From Angiostrongylus vasorum (Eukaryota > Nematoda > Chromadorea > Rhabditida > Metastrongylidae): 64,000 bases of DNA. The notes beneath the pieces are model-generated. The model was not told the origin of the DNA. It saw only the letters and a program-made list of their open reading frames with translations, and ran no database searches. The stretch lies in assembly GCA_018806985.1 (NCBI GenBank), contig JADANN010000375.1, positions 992,001 through 1,056,000 on the forward strand, in the 5' to 3' direction. This document shows positions 53,220 through 64,000 of the stretch, one piece after another. Position 1 is the stretch's first letter; each line of letters begins with the position of its first letter. Made by a program: the position numbers and the translations under genes.

Positions 53220-54430
53220 GCATGAACTTTAATAGACCTTCACCACATGTAGTGGCCAGTTTTCTGTGTCTCGAAAGGAGTTTTTTTCCAGTCAAACCCC
53301 CATTACTAACCATAAAAGATGGTGGATTAGTGGAGTTGGACAAGGTTCGAACCAGTGCTCGGATGCATATTATTTGACGGAGTCTCTAACCAAAGAGGTT
53401 TTCTCACTGATATAATGTCAATCACAACTGCCACGTTCAGTTATTTCGCTGAGATTTATAAGAAAGTCTTCCTTTAGATTTCGTCTTTTATATCATTCTC
53501 GACCGATTAATCGAACGAAATGTGTCAGCCACAGGAATTGCATTTGTTCTGAATGAATCCTTTTGGCAAGATAGCAAGCGAGCAACCTGCGATCGGCACG
53601 GACCGATGGCTTTAAGTGGTGGATAATTACGCGAAGAGGTGTATTGGAATACAAATGTGGTCGTTAGTTTGATCTCGCGACTAGGATAAACCCAGCCTCC
53701 CAGTCTACAACTAGTGAAATTGCCTAGTAAAACTCTCTTGATCCATAGAAGACGGCTGGTACCTGTGGAAAAGCTCTGGGAACGATCCATCTGAGCTGCT
53801 CTACTCTTTTAAAAATGGTCAACTCGGCTAATAGTTAGCTACTTTCATGAGAGGACGAAATCATTATGTTGCAGTAGAAACTGCACGAAAACCCTAACTC
53901 TTACTGGAGGACGTTAGAGGACAATGAATCAAATGAAAAGATTGCTAGGAATTGCCTGTCGAATATGTGAGGACAGTCTGTGTAAAAAAAAAGATTGTTT
54001 TTATGAACTTTAGTAAAGCAATCGATATTATTTACACACGCCTTCGTGAAGAACTCCTAAAAATAGCGCTTTTTTTCGGCATTCCATTCTGGGTTTGAGC
54101 TTCCAAGATTTTTAATTGAAATATGAACGTACCACTAAAAATAAAACACTTGAAAAAATGAGTGTCTTCTTAGAGCAGTGAAAACAAAGGCGATCAGTAG
54201 AAGTTCAAAAGCTAGAAGTGTGGCCGACGTCACTCCGATTGTGGTCATCACCAGGTGCAGTAGATAATTGCGGAACATTTCAGTTATAGTGCTAAAATTT
54301 CAGTTCATCTTGAAAAACAGTAGATTGAAACAGATAAAAGGTTTACTAGAGGTCTGTGAGCTTTTGCTCATTTGTTGAGATGAGGGTGATGAGGTAATTA
54401 CATCCTCCGATATGATGTTTGTACCCTCCC
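53220..54430. repeat. Pieces of dispersed repeat H
   Basis: 53235-53310 (CATGTAGTGGCCAGTTTTCT, GTCTCGAAAGGAGTTTTTTT) resembles 31890-31950. 53700-53780 resembles it in reverse orientation. 54195-54430 (GATCAGTAGAAGTTCAAAAG, GTGGCCGACGTCACTCCGAT, GAGATGAGGGTGATGAGGTA) resembles 31090-31280. Order and orientation are scrambled relative to the other two copies. The rest of this interval is unassigned. Confidence 0.4.
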
Positions 54431-54671
54431 TTTGTAAGCCAGAAATTGATTAGTTGTGGACAAATTTTCAAGCTCTACTTTCGAATTCTGCCAATTTCCC
54501 ATCTTTTGCAAACTTTTCTCATAATCCTTGCCTTAAAACAATAATACTGTAGTTGTTGATTCCTTCCCTATAAACATCGCTCACTAGATAGTAACTAAAT
54601 CAGCCTTGTTCTGAAATGAGTGCTAAAAATGTGAAGGACAAACCAGCGGAAGTAAAGAATTGAAAGGGCAA

Positions 54672-54832
54672 TATCTCGCTGACGGGTGATTCTGAGAGAC
54701 AGGCGAAACGAAGGACCCGCATGGTGTGGTGGCGAACGCGTTAGCCCCCGGAAAGGCTAATAGCCCGTTCCTCCCTCACCGCAGACACCTGCTGTCCGAA
54801 GTTTTGCAAATATCTCAGCATCATCGAAAGGT
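54672..54832 (+). mobile_element. SINE family A, single copy
   Basis: CTCGCTGACGGGTGATTCTG, AGACAGGCGAAACGAAGGAC, CATGGTGTGGTGGCGAACGC, CCGTTCCTCCCTCACCGCAG, CAAATATCTCAGCATCATCG. It is missing the usual 3' region; sequence after 54832 is different. Confidence 0.7.
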
Positions 54833-54949
54833 CAGTAGCTTAACAGTGTGTAACATGACATAAGTAGAACACAGAACAGGGAGGAATATCCGATATCAGA
54901 AGCATTCAAAGTCCTCCTCGAAGCATGAAGAAGTTTTTTTCGATAATAA

Positions 54950-56090
54950 CTTGACGCTGTTTATTCTTGATGAGCAGACACGAGATTGTTGGTAGACAAT
55001 TTATTCACAATAGCAGTCGTTTCCGGGATTTCGCTTTTTTCATAGCCATGGAAGGTCAAATTGATATGCAGTCTGCTTATTCAAACACTTCCACAACCTC
55101 AGCAGAAAAAACTTGACGCAAAAATTTCTGTTTGAATAATAAACATTTTCTTAAATAACCACTGTTTTTTCCTTGTATGTCTTCCAGTTATCTGGTGGAG
55201 ACCAACCGTGCTGAGTATTAGGTAAACGAGGAATGTGCCTGGCTCAGGTCAGAGAATCAGCCTGAGGTGTGGCGCAAGGACGTGTGCAGTAGTAAACCCG
55301 GTTCATTTTTGAATTTTTGGAATCTAACCAAAACGTTTCAAGAGCTCACGCGTCGACGTTTTGGAATCCTGTGCGAGGATAGTGGCATTTCATAACCTTC
55401 TCAATTACGTTTCTGCATCCTATGCGCGCATAGTGGAGTTTTTCGGTTTCAGTTTAAATTTAGCGACTACTTGCTCTTTTTATACGGATGCAGAGTGGCA
55501 TACCCGTCTTGCTATCGTATTCGCCTCCCGCCTCCACACATTTTACCTTGAGATAGGGTACACCGCACCCGAACTCACGCAATCACCGTCTCTACCGTTA
55601 GGCCATATTATGCTATATTGCGCTGTACATAGACGGCCATACAGGCGGTTGCCAACTAGCTAGCGTCTTAGAATGCTCGATAGTATTTAAATTACTGTCA
55701 CCGAATTCACTATACCGGCTCTCCTCAAGCAGCGTTGTATAACTACACTTATTTCGTTGGAAATGAAGAGCGGGGGTAGATGGGACCTCATTATCTGCAC
55801 AGTTATGGTTTGGAGGCCTGAGTTTTCCTCTACATCTTACCCGAGAAGATATACTGTCGTGGCCACTGGAAACGGTTTGCTGGGCCAATTTTTACGAATT
55901 CTTCCTCTTTCTCCCTTCTTGTGCACGCATTTGCTGCTGTCCGAAATGTATTGATTACAAGCGGTCTTTTTGGCGTGTAATCAGTTAGAGGAAAAGCAAT
56001 GAACTAGTACGTTTTTACTACTTGCTTTTTCAGCGCTACTTTGTAATGTAGCCATTTTTCGGATAGGTCGGAGCGGGAAAAAAGCTCTTG
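54950..56090 (-). pseudogene. PLE minus copy (endonuclease end and terminus)
   Basis: On the minus strand the terminus core at 55014-55045 is degenerate (CTATGAAAAAAGCGAAATCC, CGGAAACGACTG). Upstream coding text includes MPLCIRIKRASSR near 55495 and YSAIxYNMA-like Cys-linker remnants near 55620. FQRNKCSYTTLLEESRYSEF near 55750 precedes the linker. It faces the plus-strand PLE from about 56220. Confidence 0.7.
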
Positions 56091-56220
56091 AGGATGCCTC
56101 CCTTTATCGTCCATCAGCTGAGAAGAAATTTAAAAGCCAACACTGAAAATTAAATAACGAATGCGATATAATGAAAAGCGACTGGCTGAAAACCATGAGT
56201 TATGATTTAACAATAAATCC

Positions 56221-58017
56221 CTTCTCATATTTACTTTCAAAGCCCTGAGTTCGTATCCAGTGATGATCTTGCGTCTACCATCCCTATTCATGGATAGACC
56301 TATCACTAGCTGCGTAGAAAGGCCAGTGGATATAATAACGTGGTTTTTTAACCCCTAATGCTTACTCAGTTGTTAAAACACATTCTAGCCCATCTAACGA
56401 ACACCCAGATGTTCGTGGGTTGTCTACGTAACGCGCGTCTTAAGAGCGCATACGTGATGGAGGGCCTCGACGCTACCGCCCTTTATACGTGTCGAACGAC
56501 TCCGCTATGCAAGCCATTCGCGAACTCCTTGTACAACACGAATGAGCAACAAACATGTACGGCCTCTCGATTAAGCAGCTCATGGCCCTCTTAAGGCAGT
56601 GACTAAAGTGCTCAATTTTGAGAATGTCCAAGAAGTATTTCGCACCATTGAGGATCTCGATCTTCAGACGGTCCGGGAAATAGTACGCATAAATTAGAGG
56701 GTTGGCCATGGGACAACGACTGGCACCAAGCCTTGCCATTGAATTAGTGTCCAAGGGGAAAGCATCAGTAACCAATCTCCGGTCACTACTGTTGTAGATA
56801 TATAGATGATTGCTTTGTAATTTGCTCAACACAAAAGGAAATGGACAAATGTTTTGAGCTAGTGAGTGGACAGTCAGAGTTCATTATATTTACCCTACAG
56901 AAACCGAAAGAAACTGGCTTCCTCTTCTGAACGTTCAAATTACGACTACGTCAAGAAATGGTGCCGAAAACCAAGCAGAAAAAACATACTAGCTAATTAC
57001 CTTTCTTCATACACAAAAAGGCGCATGCAAGAAATCCGTCGCACACAGGCACCAGTGTGTGCACAGAAAGAGAAAGCGGAAGGAAGAATCCTTGAAATTG
57101 ACGGGGCAAGCAGCCATTTCGAATGACTACAGAAAATTGTTGTCCCTTAGATTAGGTGTAGAAGATAAACCACGCCCCCTAAGCGATAATTCTAGCCTGA
57201 ATAAGGTCCCTTTCATTCTGCCATTTATCTCAAACAATATAAATGTAGATATAAAACGTCGCTTAAGAAGGACTGGTCTAGAGAATTCTGTAGCAGTGAT
57301 TTAAGCACTCATTCTAAAACGCCAGCTAATCGGCAACCGTCTGTATGACCGTCTATATGCAACGCAAAACTGCATAATTTGCCCTGATGGCAGAGACAGT
57401 TATTGCATGACTTCGGGTATGGTTTATCTTGTCTCTTGTAAAACGTGTGAGAACGAATACGTCGGCAAAAAAGGGTAGTCTACTCCGAATCCGTACAAAA
57501 GAACACCTAATCGGTAAACATAAATTGAAGCCGAACACTCTACTTGGCGCGCATAGGATGCAGAAACTAAACACAGACGATTTTGAAGTCGAAGTTAACA
57601 TAGTCGCGCAGGAATCGAAAACACTAGCGTGCACAAGTCTCGAGGCATTCTGGATTAATTCCAAGAATTCAAGATGAACCGCGGAGAGGAATGCCTCGTA
57701 ATCGCTTGCGATCTCACACAGTATTTACGACTGGTATTTTAATGTGAGAGGCACGTTGCACTTCCGTGTGAACTCTGTGCGGTTCGTCTACTCGTGGAAC
57801 ACTCGTGGAAGACTCATTGAAGACGGTGAGTGTGCGAAGAAGCTACTTCATTTTCAATGCAATTGAGATCTTCGTTGAGCATTTCTAGTTTGCTTATTAA
57901 AGTGCTTGGCGATTGCGGTCTGCTTGACCTTTCCAGGCGCTGAGGAAGGGGAAATCCGCCGAAACGTCGGCTTGTTCATAAATGAAGAGTAAAGTAAACA
58001 CCTCAAGTTTGCTCACC
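56221..58017 (+). pseudogene. PLE plus copy, best preserved (RT and GIY-YIG)
   Basis: Order: RT N-terminal remnants (about 56250-56330), LLKHILAHLTNTQMFVGCLR (about 56372), SNDSAMQAIRELLVQHE (about 56488), IRGLAMGQRLAPSLAIELVS (about 56693). Then a damaged catalytic region (IYR(stop)LLCN in place of YxDD, about 56800), and EWTVRVH then RNWLPLLNVQITTTSRNGAE (about 56905-56960). CVHRKRKRKEESLKLTGQAA (about 57055) follows, and KVPFILPFISNNINVDIKRR (about 57203), LKRQLIGNRLYDRLYATQNC (about 57312), IICPDGRDSYCMTSGMVYLV and KTCENEYVGKKG (GIY-YIG, about 57438). Then an endonuclease C-terminus in another frame (FEVEVNIVAQESKTLA, about 57570) and the terminal repeat with an intact core. About ten stops or shifts. 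Confidence 0.88.
57940..57968 (+). ncRNA. Minimal hammerhead-ribozyme-like motif
   Basis: CTGAGGA, AGGGGAAATCCGCC, GAAAC, GTC. The core is complete. Stem I is CAGGC/GGCTTG with the first pair mismatched. It ends the best preserved PLE copy. Confidence 0.55.
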
Positions 58018-58019
58018 AT

Positions 58020-58290
58020 AAATTTTTTGTAGAGTAGTAAATTCTAAAAAAACTTTAAAAAAACGCAGAAAACACAAAAAAACACAAAAAACACGAAAAA
58101 AGGAAAAACGGAAAAAATAAAAAGCAAAAGAAACAAACACACATAAACACGGAAACAAAGGATAGGAAAAAACACAAACAACGAAAAAAAAACAGAAAGG
58201 CAATAAGCCAGAAGAAACACAAGACCTAAGAAGAAACAAAAAAAGAACAAGAAAACCAATAAAGGAATAAACGAACTTTTAAATACGGCG
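58020..58290. repeat. A-rich low-complexity tract (AAAACAC-like)
   Basis: About 240 bases, mostly A with scattered C and G and almost no T, built from degenerate AAAAACAC and AAAAAGG units, starting just after the PLE terminus. Opposite-strand Phe/Val-rich frames are artefacts of the composition. Confidence 0.85.
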
Positions 58291-58529
58291 AGTTGGGTTT
58301 TAAGGGAGATCATCTGCTTTGTTTGTTTCATTTTCTGCACTCCAAGAAGGCATTATTTATTACTATCGAGGTTAAATGATGGTCAGTTTGTGGATTATTG
58401 TTTTGTCATTCGCTAATTGATAGCTGACATAATACAGACTGCTGCAGGGAGGATTATCCTTTGGAGAACAAAGTATTATTAACGAATAATGCTTACTTTT
58501 TTTTGCTGCCTACTATAACTTTTCACGGC

Positions 58530-58665
58530 AAGGTGTGATGCGAAACGGTGTGGTGGTGAATGTGTTAGCCTCGTAAATGGTAAAAGCGCTTTCATTCTCC
58601 ACCGCAGACAGCGGCGGTCCGGAGTTCTGCAAATATCTCAGCATCATTGTGGTTATCAACGGATA
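58530..58665 (+). mobile_element. SINE family A, single degraded copy
   Basis: GTGATGCGAAACGGTGTGGT, GGTGAATGTGTTAGCC, CATTCTCCACCGCAGACAGC, GGAGTTCTGCAAATATCTCA, GCATCATTGTGGTTATC. The 5' region is missing. Confidence 0.65.
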
Positions 58666-58699
58666 GTAATATGAACAACAACTGTCTGTATAAAAAAAG

Positions 58700-58890
58700 C
58701 TCTGCGGGGTGAGATTGCCTCATTCTACCGAAGAAGACCCTATTCGATACGACGATGAAGACACCACATCGGGAAGACGAGCAGCCGTGGACCCACCGAC
58801 TGGGATCATGGGCTGTGATGGAGAGAAAGACGTCGGAACGTTAGTCAAATAAACATCTTTAGAAACCCCATGTTAGCTTAACATTCCAAG
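58700..58890 (+). mobile_element. Family E element, copy 3 (right half)
   Basis: GAAGAAGACCCTATTCGATA, CGACGATGAAGACACCACAT, then a degenerate core at about 58812-58843 (TGTGATGGAGAG, GACGTC, GGAACGTTAG), AAATAAACATCTTTAGAAAC and CCCATGTTAGCTTAACATTC. No left arm is visible. Confidence 0.5.
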
Positions 58891-59320
58891 AAGGTATTTG
58901 TCTTGCCTTTAGCCAGTGTTTGTTATGAAGTCTATGCTTATTCAGATTTTTAAAACCGAAAAAATTAACGTGTTGTAAATAATACATGTAGAAAACATTA
59001 TAAAATTGTTACGGAAAATAATGTGGATGATGGTGATTGTTCGAATTTATCAGTTTACTATTATATTATTTTGTGGGTCAGAGTGAAGTTCTACATTTGG
59101 GCCAGGATTGTTTCAAGATGAGAACGGATCCCACATACATTGCCTTATACCTAGTTGGTTATAGAGTAAATCGATTCCAATGAAACCTCTAATCGGTGTT
59201 GTCGTCTTTCAAGACTCCCATGCTCCATGCAACTGATGACAACGGGGAGGGTACAGCAGTGGTAGTGATGCCTTTCGTAACAAAAACGGAGCTGGTCAAA
59301 CCTTGGTCCAAGCTGATGGA
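58891..59320. other. Unassigned sequence
   Basis: AT-rich; nothing recognised. Confidence 0.35.
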
Positions 59321-59321
59321 G

Positions 59322-62290
59322 GCACATCTGTAAATCTTTCATTTTTCCTGTAATGGGAAAGAATATCCTAGAAAGTTTTCATCGCACCAAGAACTCGTTG
59401 AGCATCATATCTTCCATCTAGCATTTTCGCGAAAGACTTTGACCATCGGGTAGTGGTCTGTCCTTTATACATTTGACAAGCCGATGAATCCAGTCGCTTA
59501 TATCTTTTGTTAATCTGTTGTTATTTTGATGCATTATGCTCCCAAGGCGTCTTATCTTCGCTTGATTGAATTGACGTGAAGAACAACGTCTTAACTTTTT
59601 GATCGTTGACGTAGGTCTTAAGGCCTCTCTCTAAACTCCATCGTAAGAGAGCCATTTATCGCCCTCTCTAAAGTGGGTTCGACAGTTTAATGCCCTCTCC
59701 AAAGTGGGTTTAATAACATTAAATAACCCTGTTTACGATAACTAAGGTAAGGCAAGAAGAATGTCACAGTCGTCGTGGGCTCGGAATCGGGTGCATCTGG
59801 TAACGATGCACTGGCTGTCCAGAGTTTCCATGAATGCTTTTGCCTCAGCTGAGTTAAAAACTTTTTTTGTATCTATGAAAGCAAGACAGAGATGCATTGT
59901 ACTCTCGCGACACCTTATTGAGGCTTGTTATCATGTGGACGTGGCCCATCGTACTGAGTTCTTTTCGAAACCCTGCTCGCTCTCATGACTATCCTTCACC
60001 CATTGTTTCGTCAATCTTGTTTAAGATGACTTGAGTGAAGAGTTTGTAGAAGGCAGGCAGTAAAGAAATTGGGCGATAGTAGCCGATATAGTGGAGGCCG
60101 CCCTTTATGAACAATAACACGCTCTTCCTGGTATCCTATTGAATAGGAACCTTGAAATCCGACAGATAACGTATGAAGAGTCGAGCTAGTGTGTTGATGA
60201 GGACTGTCAGAAGGTTCTTCAGGTTTTCAGGCCATCTTTTTGTCTAGGACACGTGTTGTTCATTTATTCACCGACGAAGGAGCATGTCAGATTTGGGTAG
60301 AGAGAGTCCGTGGGACAACACTATAGATCCTCTTTTTATTTCGCATGAGAGCACGAGGGCGTGGCTATTAAGGAAATGCTAGTAATCGCGAGTGATTTTC
60401 TCTACCGCCTTTCTGGAAGGTTGAAACTTCAGTGGGCTTTGCGAAAGCTTTTTCGAACCTCGGCAGGTTTGACCATAACTGCTGCTCTTCTCTCTTTAAG
60501 ATTTTCTTTAATCGCCTGTCTGCATTTTTTTTTGCATGTTCGGACGTGAGTTAGCGACTGCATGTAGCTATTGCCATTCCACACTGGTATATTAACTCGA
60601 CTGTTTCCGGAGACAGACGTCTCTTGGTGAATTTCGAACTCTCAGCTTTTATAGCGCTAAAGTGAAGATGTTGTATGAGCAGACTTCATTCCTCATCGGT
60701 GTCATCAAGAACGACATCTTCCTAACAGCCGGCTAGTGGAATGAATAAACCCTGTTTGTGGTGGTTTTTAGGTCTGTCTTCCATGGATTTAACGGCTTTT
60801 TCTCCTTTCGGCGAAAAGTGGAATTCTGCATAAACAAGGCGATGCTCTGAACCCGTGTAGAATTTTCGAAGAACAATGATATCGGTTAAGCAAAACCCTT
60901 GATTTACCATGATGCGGTCTATTTCGTTATTTAACTCTCCTTTGGGAGACTACCACGTCCAGTGTTGAGAATGTGGCCTCTGGAATTGCGAGTTACCACA
61001 AACTGTATTGATCGTCATGATAAAATTATACAGCCACTAACCGCGCACGTTCCATTCTAACCCGTGGCCTTCAATGTAACGTATTCCAGACGTTCTTCTC
61101 CGTCGAATGTTAGCACTAAAAACTTGTAATGACGACCTTAAAGAATGTATGGTCTTCTCTGTAGAACTCCTCCGAGTGCATGTAGAACACTTTGTGTTAA
61201 ACTTTATCATATCTGGATATCAGTACGTAGGCGACAAAAAGACTGTCAAAGCCGGTATTGATACACACCTCTTCAACGGCAAGCGTCTGAATCGGGTTGT
61301 TAGTTATTCAAATGATTCGCTGTTCACGCTCACACTCGTGTCGAAGAGAACGCCGACGCCGCCAACTCCTCTACTGTCGTGTTTTTTCCAGAAAAAAAAT
61401 TTTCCTCCGGTGTCATAGACAGCGTTGAATGGATGAAGTTTTCTCTTCTCTGCAAGCACAATGACGTTGTGCCTCCTCGTTGTTGCCTGCTTGATCAAGT
61501 CCTCTATCATAAATGGACTCCGATGGAAGTATGCCTGCATTGTTAGCGCAGATCGTCACTTTAGTCCTTTGCTATTTTGGCAGCCCTGAATAGTCTTTAG
61601 ACTTCAGCACCCTCTTGCAGTCGTCCTATACAATGCTGCCGTTTCGGGAGCTCTTTCAAGGTCGAAAGAATGAAGCCTACTTGTTTTACTATGTCCAGCT
61701 TTTTGAAATCAACTTATAGCTTGTTGAGCTATGTAAGTAAGAGTTGGGTGCACTCAAGGGCAGCTTGCCACTCTCCGCCCGAGTAGAGATTACGTTATTT
61801 GGTGAAGACAACAAATAATGTACTTTCCGGCGACTTGATTGTAGGCTTTTGACAGAATATAATCGGCATGAATGAGAACACACCAACGCCCGCATGCATA
61901 AATGCACTCTCGTAAACACAGAAGGTATGTGCCAAATCGGCTCAGCAAAAACAGGGAGACAAAAAAACATTTTTGGATCCACCTGTATCTAGCAGAAGAT
62001 CCCTGTGTGGGAGTTCACTATGTAGTGTAACATTTTTTAAAACGTTTTAAAGAGGTTCAACATTGTACTGACACCAAATGATCAAGAATGAAATGGACTC
62101 TAGAACATAACCCGCATAAACGAGAACACGCAGAAAAAAGCGAATCCATCGCCTAGATCCACTTGCGCCTCATGTATGCATAAGGTCGCTTTTGATCAGA
62201 TTAGGCGCTATCTGAGTAGAGATCTCAGACAAAAATATATGAACGTTTACTTTCGATCCTACTTCAGGTTGTTTCGGTCTGCTAGCATGA
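59322..62290 (-). pseudogene. RTE-clade LINE, copy g (internally deleted, same junction as f)
   Basis: Minus strand. The 5' region (62290-61730) and UTR are followed by endonuclease remnants (about 61560-60900): TIYDRGLDQAGN-like, RRHNVIVLAEKRKLHPFNAV, YDTGGKFFFWKKHDSRGVGG (about 61420), VLFDTSVSVNSESFE, then the SEHRLVYAEFHFSPKGEKAV block (about 60870; SDH motif as SEH). RT N-terminal text lies at 60500-60000. At about 59790-59812 the sequence jumps from CAGTGCATC to ACCAGATGCACCCGATTCCG, omitting the FADD palm exactly as in copy f, and the following unique text is also shared with f. A local duplication (CCTCTCTAAAGTGGGTT, twice) lies near 59660-59715. The 3' end is near 59322-59400. Confidence 0.82.
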
Positions 62291-62585
62291 TCTCGTTCTT
62301 CTTATCGATGTAGCCTCATCGTCGCCGTATCGAGTCGGGTCTTCTTCAGTGAATCGTTGCTGGAATGAAGGCTTAATGCACCGTAATCTTAGCTCAGTTC
62401 CCACTCCAGCGATAACCCGTTGAAGAAGAACCGACTCAATGCGATGACGAAGACATCGCACCGATTAGACGAGACTGTGGCCCATTGACTCGAGTCATCG
62501 GTCCTGAAGAAGACGAAGACGTCGACACGTTAGCCGAATAAATGTTTGACAACAACCTCGTGTTAGCTTATCAACGAAAGAATGC
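62290..62585 (+). mobile_element. Family E element, copy 4 (palindromic)
   Basis: The left arm (ATCGATGTAGCCTCATCGTC, GCCGTATCGAGTCGGGTCTT) is the reverse complement of the right (GAAGAAGAACCGACTCAATG, CGATGACGAAGACATCGCAC). The core at 62504-62532 is CTGAAGA, AGACGAAGACGTC, GACAC (one change), GTT, with flanks TCGG/CCGA able to pair. It ends CGAATAAATGTTTGACAACA, ACCTCGTGTTAGCTTATCAA. Confidence 0.6.
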
Positions 62586-62599
62586 ACATAATGATAACG

Positions 62600-64000
62600 T
62601 TGATCTGCAAAAGTTCAGCATAATCGTTCGATGAGTTCACGAAACCTCGTACAAAGATTCTTGTCATAATCACTATTTCATTGAGGTAGAGTGTCTTTCG
62701 ATAATCTTTTTATTTCACCAGCCAAGAATGAATGAATAACACCAGCTTCTTTGTGATTTGAATATTGAGAAGCTGGCGAAGAATTATGGTAGAGTTAGAA
62801 GAAACTACAATAAACTTAAAGTTATCTAAGAGTGGTCAAGTAGAATACTTGATACTTACTACTTGAATGGCCGTCCTCACTGGTCGTGCGGGCCCCAGCA
62901 TAATCTCCATTTTTGGGAGATTTGCTGGTTAAGCCGATTGTGGTTCGTTTTCCTGGAATCCCGAGGTCAGCCTGGCCAAAGTCTGCCCTAGGTCGTCACC
63001 ATGACAGGCAGTCGCAGCTCTTGTGGATCAGAGAGAGATTTGCCACCATGCGACTTTGATACCAGGAGGGTGGTGGATCCTGGTATTCATTGGTTTACTC
63101 TTAACTAGGCTTTCTTATGGAAATGCCGGACAACTTCTCATTTTTTGGAAGACCCTGCCGGGGGACGAATCTCCCCGCTGTATATCGCAGTCCGACACCC
63201 AGGAACACCTTCCAGCCACGATGAGGCGGTAAACCGTTGGGAGGGTCAAGTGGAATACAAAAAATATAAAGTAAATGCTACTTCTAAAAAACTCACGGAG
63301 ATAACCATTAATCTTAGTCAAAAAAATTGGAAAGATTTAGGTCAAATATAGATTGGCACTTTTAGCTGAAATGAAGACTGGACTTTTCCTTCAAGGTTTC
63401 CATGTAATCCTTGCACTGGGCAATTTTGTTCTCTGCTTAGGCCTTCTTGCTTTATTTTGTTTACTTTATAACATGATCCGACAGTACATATTGTATGCAT
63501 TTTAGCATTTTCATCCGATTTGTTTTCCCGAGTACGTTGTCCATCGCGATCTTGCTATTCGCATGTGGATTCAGTTGCCACTTGAAGATTCCATCCTCAC
63601 CATGAAGGCCTTAAGTGTTGTCCGTGCAAAATCTCGCTGGTACCCTGGCTGGCTCTTTAAGGCCTTCGCAGAAATTCACCACAGGTAGTGGCCAATCCTA
63701 TTGGATCGGAAGGGAATTTTTTCCCAACAAGATTCTTAGTAGGTAAGGAATGAATGAAAAAAAGAAGGATTGATAGCGTGATCGAAAGACTTCACTGAAT
63801 GACTTCAAAGGGCAGCTTTTTCAGTTTCTAATGTTTGATTCTTGGAGTTTCTACTTTATTTTATTTATCGAATAATAATTTTTCTATTTAATTCACTACA
63901 AATGCGAATTGATTTGCAGAAGAAGAGAATCTCCACCACTTTTCAGTAGTTGCTGATTCTTCAGCTTAATTTTTTTGTCATATGGAAGTAGTCAACATAC
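62600..64000 (+). repeat. Dispersed repeat H, copy 2 (runs off the window)
   Basis: It matches 31085-32160: GGCGAAGAATTATGGTAGAG, GAAACTACAATAAACTTAAA, CCTTCAAGGTTTCCATGTAA, CACCACAGGTAGTGGCCAAT, TCTCCACCACTTTTCAGTAG. It is split by a family D SINE at 62849-63242. No shared intact reading frame with copy 1, so I treat it as non-coding. Confidence 0.55.
62849..63242 (-). mobile_element. SINE family D, copy 5
   Basis: Bounded by GGTCAAGTAGAATAC (62834-62848) and GGTCAAGTGGAATAC (63244-63258), a 15-base target-site duplication with one mismatch. The other repeat H copy has a single uninterrupted version of the site at about 31477, which confirms insertion. Minus-strand order: tRNA-like head, body, GGCCATTCAAGTAGTAAGTA tail. 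Confidence 0.88.

Noticed and set aside
58003..58340. Phe/Val-rich minus-strand frames resembling membrane proteins
   Set aside because: Artefact of the A-rich, T-poor tract on the plus strand.
1..64000. CRISPR array, prophage or bacterial operon
   Set aside because: No regularly spaced direct repeats and no bacterial gene organisation; the content is eukaryotic retrotransposon debris.

Overview
This is eukaryotic, repeat-dominated DNA. Almost every recognisable coding stretch is a decayed retrotransposon: RTE-clade LINEs with an APE-type endonuclease and reverse transcriptase, and Penelope-like elements (PLEs) with a GIY-YIG endonuclease. Around them lie several tRNA-derived SINE families and one mariner fragment. 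The RTE proteins closely resemble those I associate with hookworm genomes (Ancylostoma/Necator, strongylid nematodes). Short candidate introns of about 45-75 bases fit a nematode. That assignment is inference from family resemblance; no host gene here is identified well enough to prove it. I see no rRNA, no functional tRNA gene, no CRISPR and no bacterial-type operon.

Layout. 1-3.6 kb: PLE termini, then three diverged tandem copies of an exon-containing repeat broken by SINEs. 3.6-7.7 kb: two RTE copies, opposed. 7.7-16.4 kb: SINEs, a fourth and better preserved copy of the exon-containing repeat leading into a candidate multi-exon gene (10.3-11.25 kb), an RTE fragment, a mariner fragment and a PLE end. 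16.5-21.4 kb: a second RTE lineage, SINEs and a large inverted repeat. 21.4-23.6 kb: the best preserved RTE reverse transcriptase (minus strand). 25.2-29.6 kb: a SINE pair and a composite RTE. 30-36 kb: SINEs, a palindromic PLE-derived element and a dispersed repeat. 36.4-41.4 kb and 44.4-48.6 kb: PLE clusters. 43.1-43.5 and 49.2-49.6 kb: candidate host exons on the minus strand. 50.2-53.2 and 59.3-62.3 kb: two RTE copies with the same internal deletion. 55-58 kb: the best preserved PLE. The last 1.7 kb repeats sequence seen at 31-32 kb.

How the parts relate. RTE proteins would copy RTE RNA and, by inference, SINE RNAs that share their 3' tails. PLE loci repeatedly show a minus-strand partial copy joined to a plus-strand copy, and their termini carry a conserved motif matching the minimal hammerhead ribozyme described for PLEs. 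A smaller palindromic family carries a variant of that motif with compensating base changes in its flanking stem, which makes it a candidate non-autonomous, ribozyme-bearing PLE derivative. All similarities were judged by eye, and element boundaries are approximate to tens of bases unless a target-site duplication is given.
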